A program made the position numbers and the translations under genes. The notes beneath the pieces were generated by a model that searched no databases, was not told the DNA's origin, and saw only the letters and a program-made list of their open reading frames with translations. A DNA stretch of 6,797 bases from Erysipelotrichaceae bacterium. GTDB lineage: Bacteria > Bacillota_I > Bacilli_A > Erysipelotrichales > Erysipelotrichaceae. Shown piece by piece: positions 5,925 to 6,797 of the stretch. How positions within the stretch are numbered: position 1 is the first letter of the stretch; every line of letters starts with the position of its first letter. Location: positions 1 to 6,797 of the forward strand of contig CAAEDX010000048.1 in the NCBI GenBank assembly GCA_900754715.1, read 5' to 3'.

Positions 5925-6797
5925 TGTTTGTGTACAAATACCTAGTAAATAGTAACGCAATTCAGCCATCTTTTCAATTCCCTTTGAATTTTATTTATGA
6001 AGATTCTGTCGATCCTGACGATATCTCCAGAACGGTGAAAGAAGTCGTGGAAGGAGTCAATGTGTTTAAGTTTATCGATTTCTCTCATCGCAATTCTTAC
6101 GGATATGATGGCGTGAAGATGCTCGAATGTGTTTTGCTCGCGTTCGCTCTCAACGGCTATGCCTCTACCCGCGAGCTCGAAGATCTGTGTAAATACGATA
6201 TCCGTTTCCAGTTCATCATGGAAGGACAGAAACCTTCTCATATGGCATTTCATCGTTTCATTCACGATGATCTCATGATGCCCGTAGAAGAGCTGTTCGT
6301 TGAATTTAACCGATATTTTGAATCCCATGACAAGATCAAAACGGATATTTTATATATTGACGGTACCAAGCTGGAAGCCAACGCAAACAAGATGACCTTC
6401 GTATGGATGAAGGAACTAAGAAATTCCGTGAAAAACGATGGAAAAAGATCATGGACCGACTCATGACCTTCAATGCCTACTGTAAACGGGAAGAGCTCCC
6501 GCTGCGCTTTTCTATCTTGAAGGAGCTTTCTTTCGAATATCTTATCGAGATCACGGACAAGATCCGGGAGATCATGAACAGGCAGGGCATTGAAGAAAAA
6601 CACGGGAAAGGACAACGGAAACATCCATTACAGCGCTATCTTGAAGGTTTTGAAGAAGATGCCGATAAGATCCTGAAATATACGAAATATTATCAAATAG
6701 CAGATGGAAGGAACAGCTTTTCCAAGACGGATCACAGCGCCACCTTCATGCATATGAAATATGACTATTACAACCATACCAATGTATTCAAACCAGG
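5924..6797 (+). pseudogene. IS1182-family transposase, frameshifted and cut by the window end
   Basis: The first part, 5924-6466, encodes 180 residues. It has a DUF772-like N-terminal region (about 50-118, including YASTRELEDLC and SHMAFHRFIHDD) and YIDGTKLEANANK (144-156), whose D146 is the probable first catalytic acid of the DDE site. After M162-K163 the frame shifts: the minus-one frame from 6412 reads GTKKFREKRWKKIMDRL and stays open to the window end. It includes FSILKELSFEYLIEI and SKTDHSATFMHMKYDYY, typical of the family. In the original frame a TGA follows at 6464-6466. One missing G near 6412 explains the break, so this copy is probably inactive unless the ribosome shifts back one base. 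The start is uncertain: TTG 5924 or GTG 5930, neither with a ribosome site. Later catalytic residues lie outside the window. Confidence 0.85.

Larger units (their letters stand above)
5821..6797 (+). mobile_element. IS1182-family insertion sequence, left part (right end outside window)
   Basis: An IS1182-type transposase reading frame fills the right side of the window. The element's left edge is placed at GGGGCTGTAACGAG (5821-5834), which resembles ends of many Firmicutes insertion sequences and lies just after the kinase stop. Between this edge and the transposase lie an AT-rich leader, a strong hairpin and an extended -10. The boundary is inference: the matching inverted repeat should be at the right end, which is not in this window, and no target duplication can be checked. 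Confidence 0.6.

Noticed and set aside
5917..5942. Imperfect palindrome GGTA...TTTGT-GT-ACAAA-TACC
   Set aside because: The arms are short and interrupted by an unpaired segment, and the two-base loop cannot form in RNA; it could be a protein site but there is no further support.
6430..6447. A-rich runs as a programmed -1 frameshift site in the transposase
   Set aside because: GAAAAAC and GAAAAAG do not allow good re-pairing in both ribosomal sites in the zero frame, and the family-like minus-one frame already begins upstream near 6412.
6262..6624. Minus-strand open frame opposite the transposase
   Set aside because: It lies wholly opposite family-typical transposase coding sequence and has no independent support.

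Overview
The window looks like chromosomal DNA of a mid-GC Bacillota bacterium. Supporting signs are strong AGGAGG-type ribosome binding sites, tight ATGA gene overlaps, an OmpR-type regulator and kinase pair of the PhoP/PhoR kind, a sodium/phosphate symporter fused to a PhoU domain, and an IS1182-type transposase. An Erysipelotrichia-like gut Firmicute would fit, but that placement is inference from general feel and not a measured result.

Layout. (1) Positions 1-1935 hold a compact four-gene plus-strand cluster: azlC and azlD (two-part branched-chain amino acid exporter), a GNAT acetyltransferase closely resembling PhnO (aminoalkylphosphonate N-acetyltransferase), and a second GNAT enzyme resembling E. 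coli YjaB. azlC/azlD and azlD/phnO-like overlap by ATGA. The cluster ends in a clear intrinsic terminator at 1906-1935. (2) Positions 1936-2024 form a regulatory gap with hexamers resembling the Gram-positive PhoP box in an 11-base register, followed by an extended -10. (3) Positions 2025-5808 hold a second plus-strand operon: Na/Pi symporter with PhoU domain, response regulator, sensor histidine kinase. The spacing is 26 bases and then an ATGA overlap. (4) From about 5821 to the window end lies the left part of an IS1182-family insertion sequence. It has a strong hairpin, an extended -10, and a transposase gene broken by a one-base frameshift near 6412. The right end lies outside the window.

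How the genes may work together. The second operon reads as a phosphate-response unit. The symporter brings in phosphate with sodium, its PhoU domain could report transport status, and the adjacent kinase/regulator pair probably controls the Pho-box-like promoter in front of the operon. A PhnO-like enzyme just upstream adds a second possible phosphorus link. The symporter family, the two-component families and the transposase break are clear from sequence; the phosphate-sensing circuit is inference. No CRISPR array, tRNA or rRNA was seen, and no gene-free stretch exceeds 300 bases.
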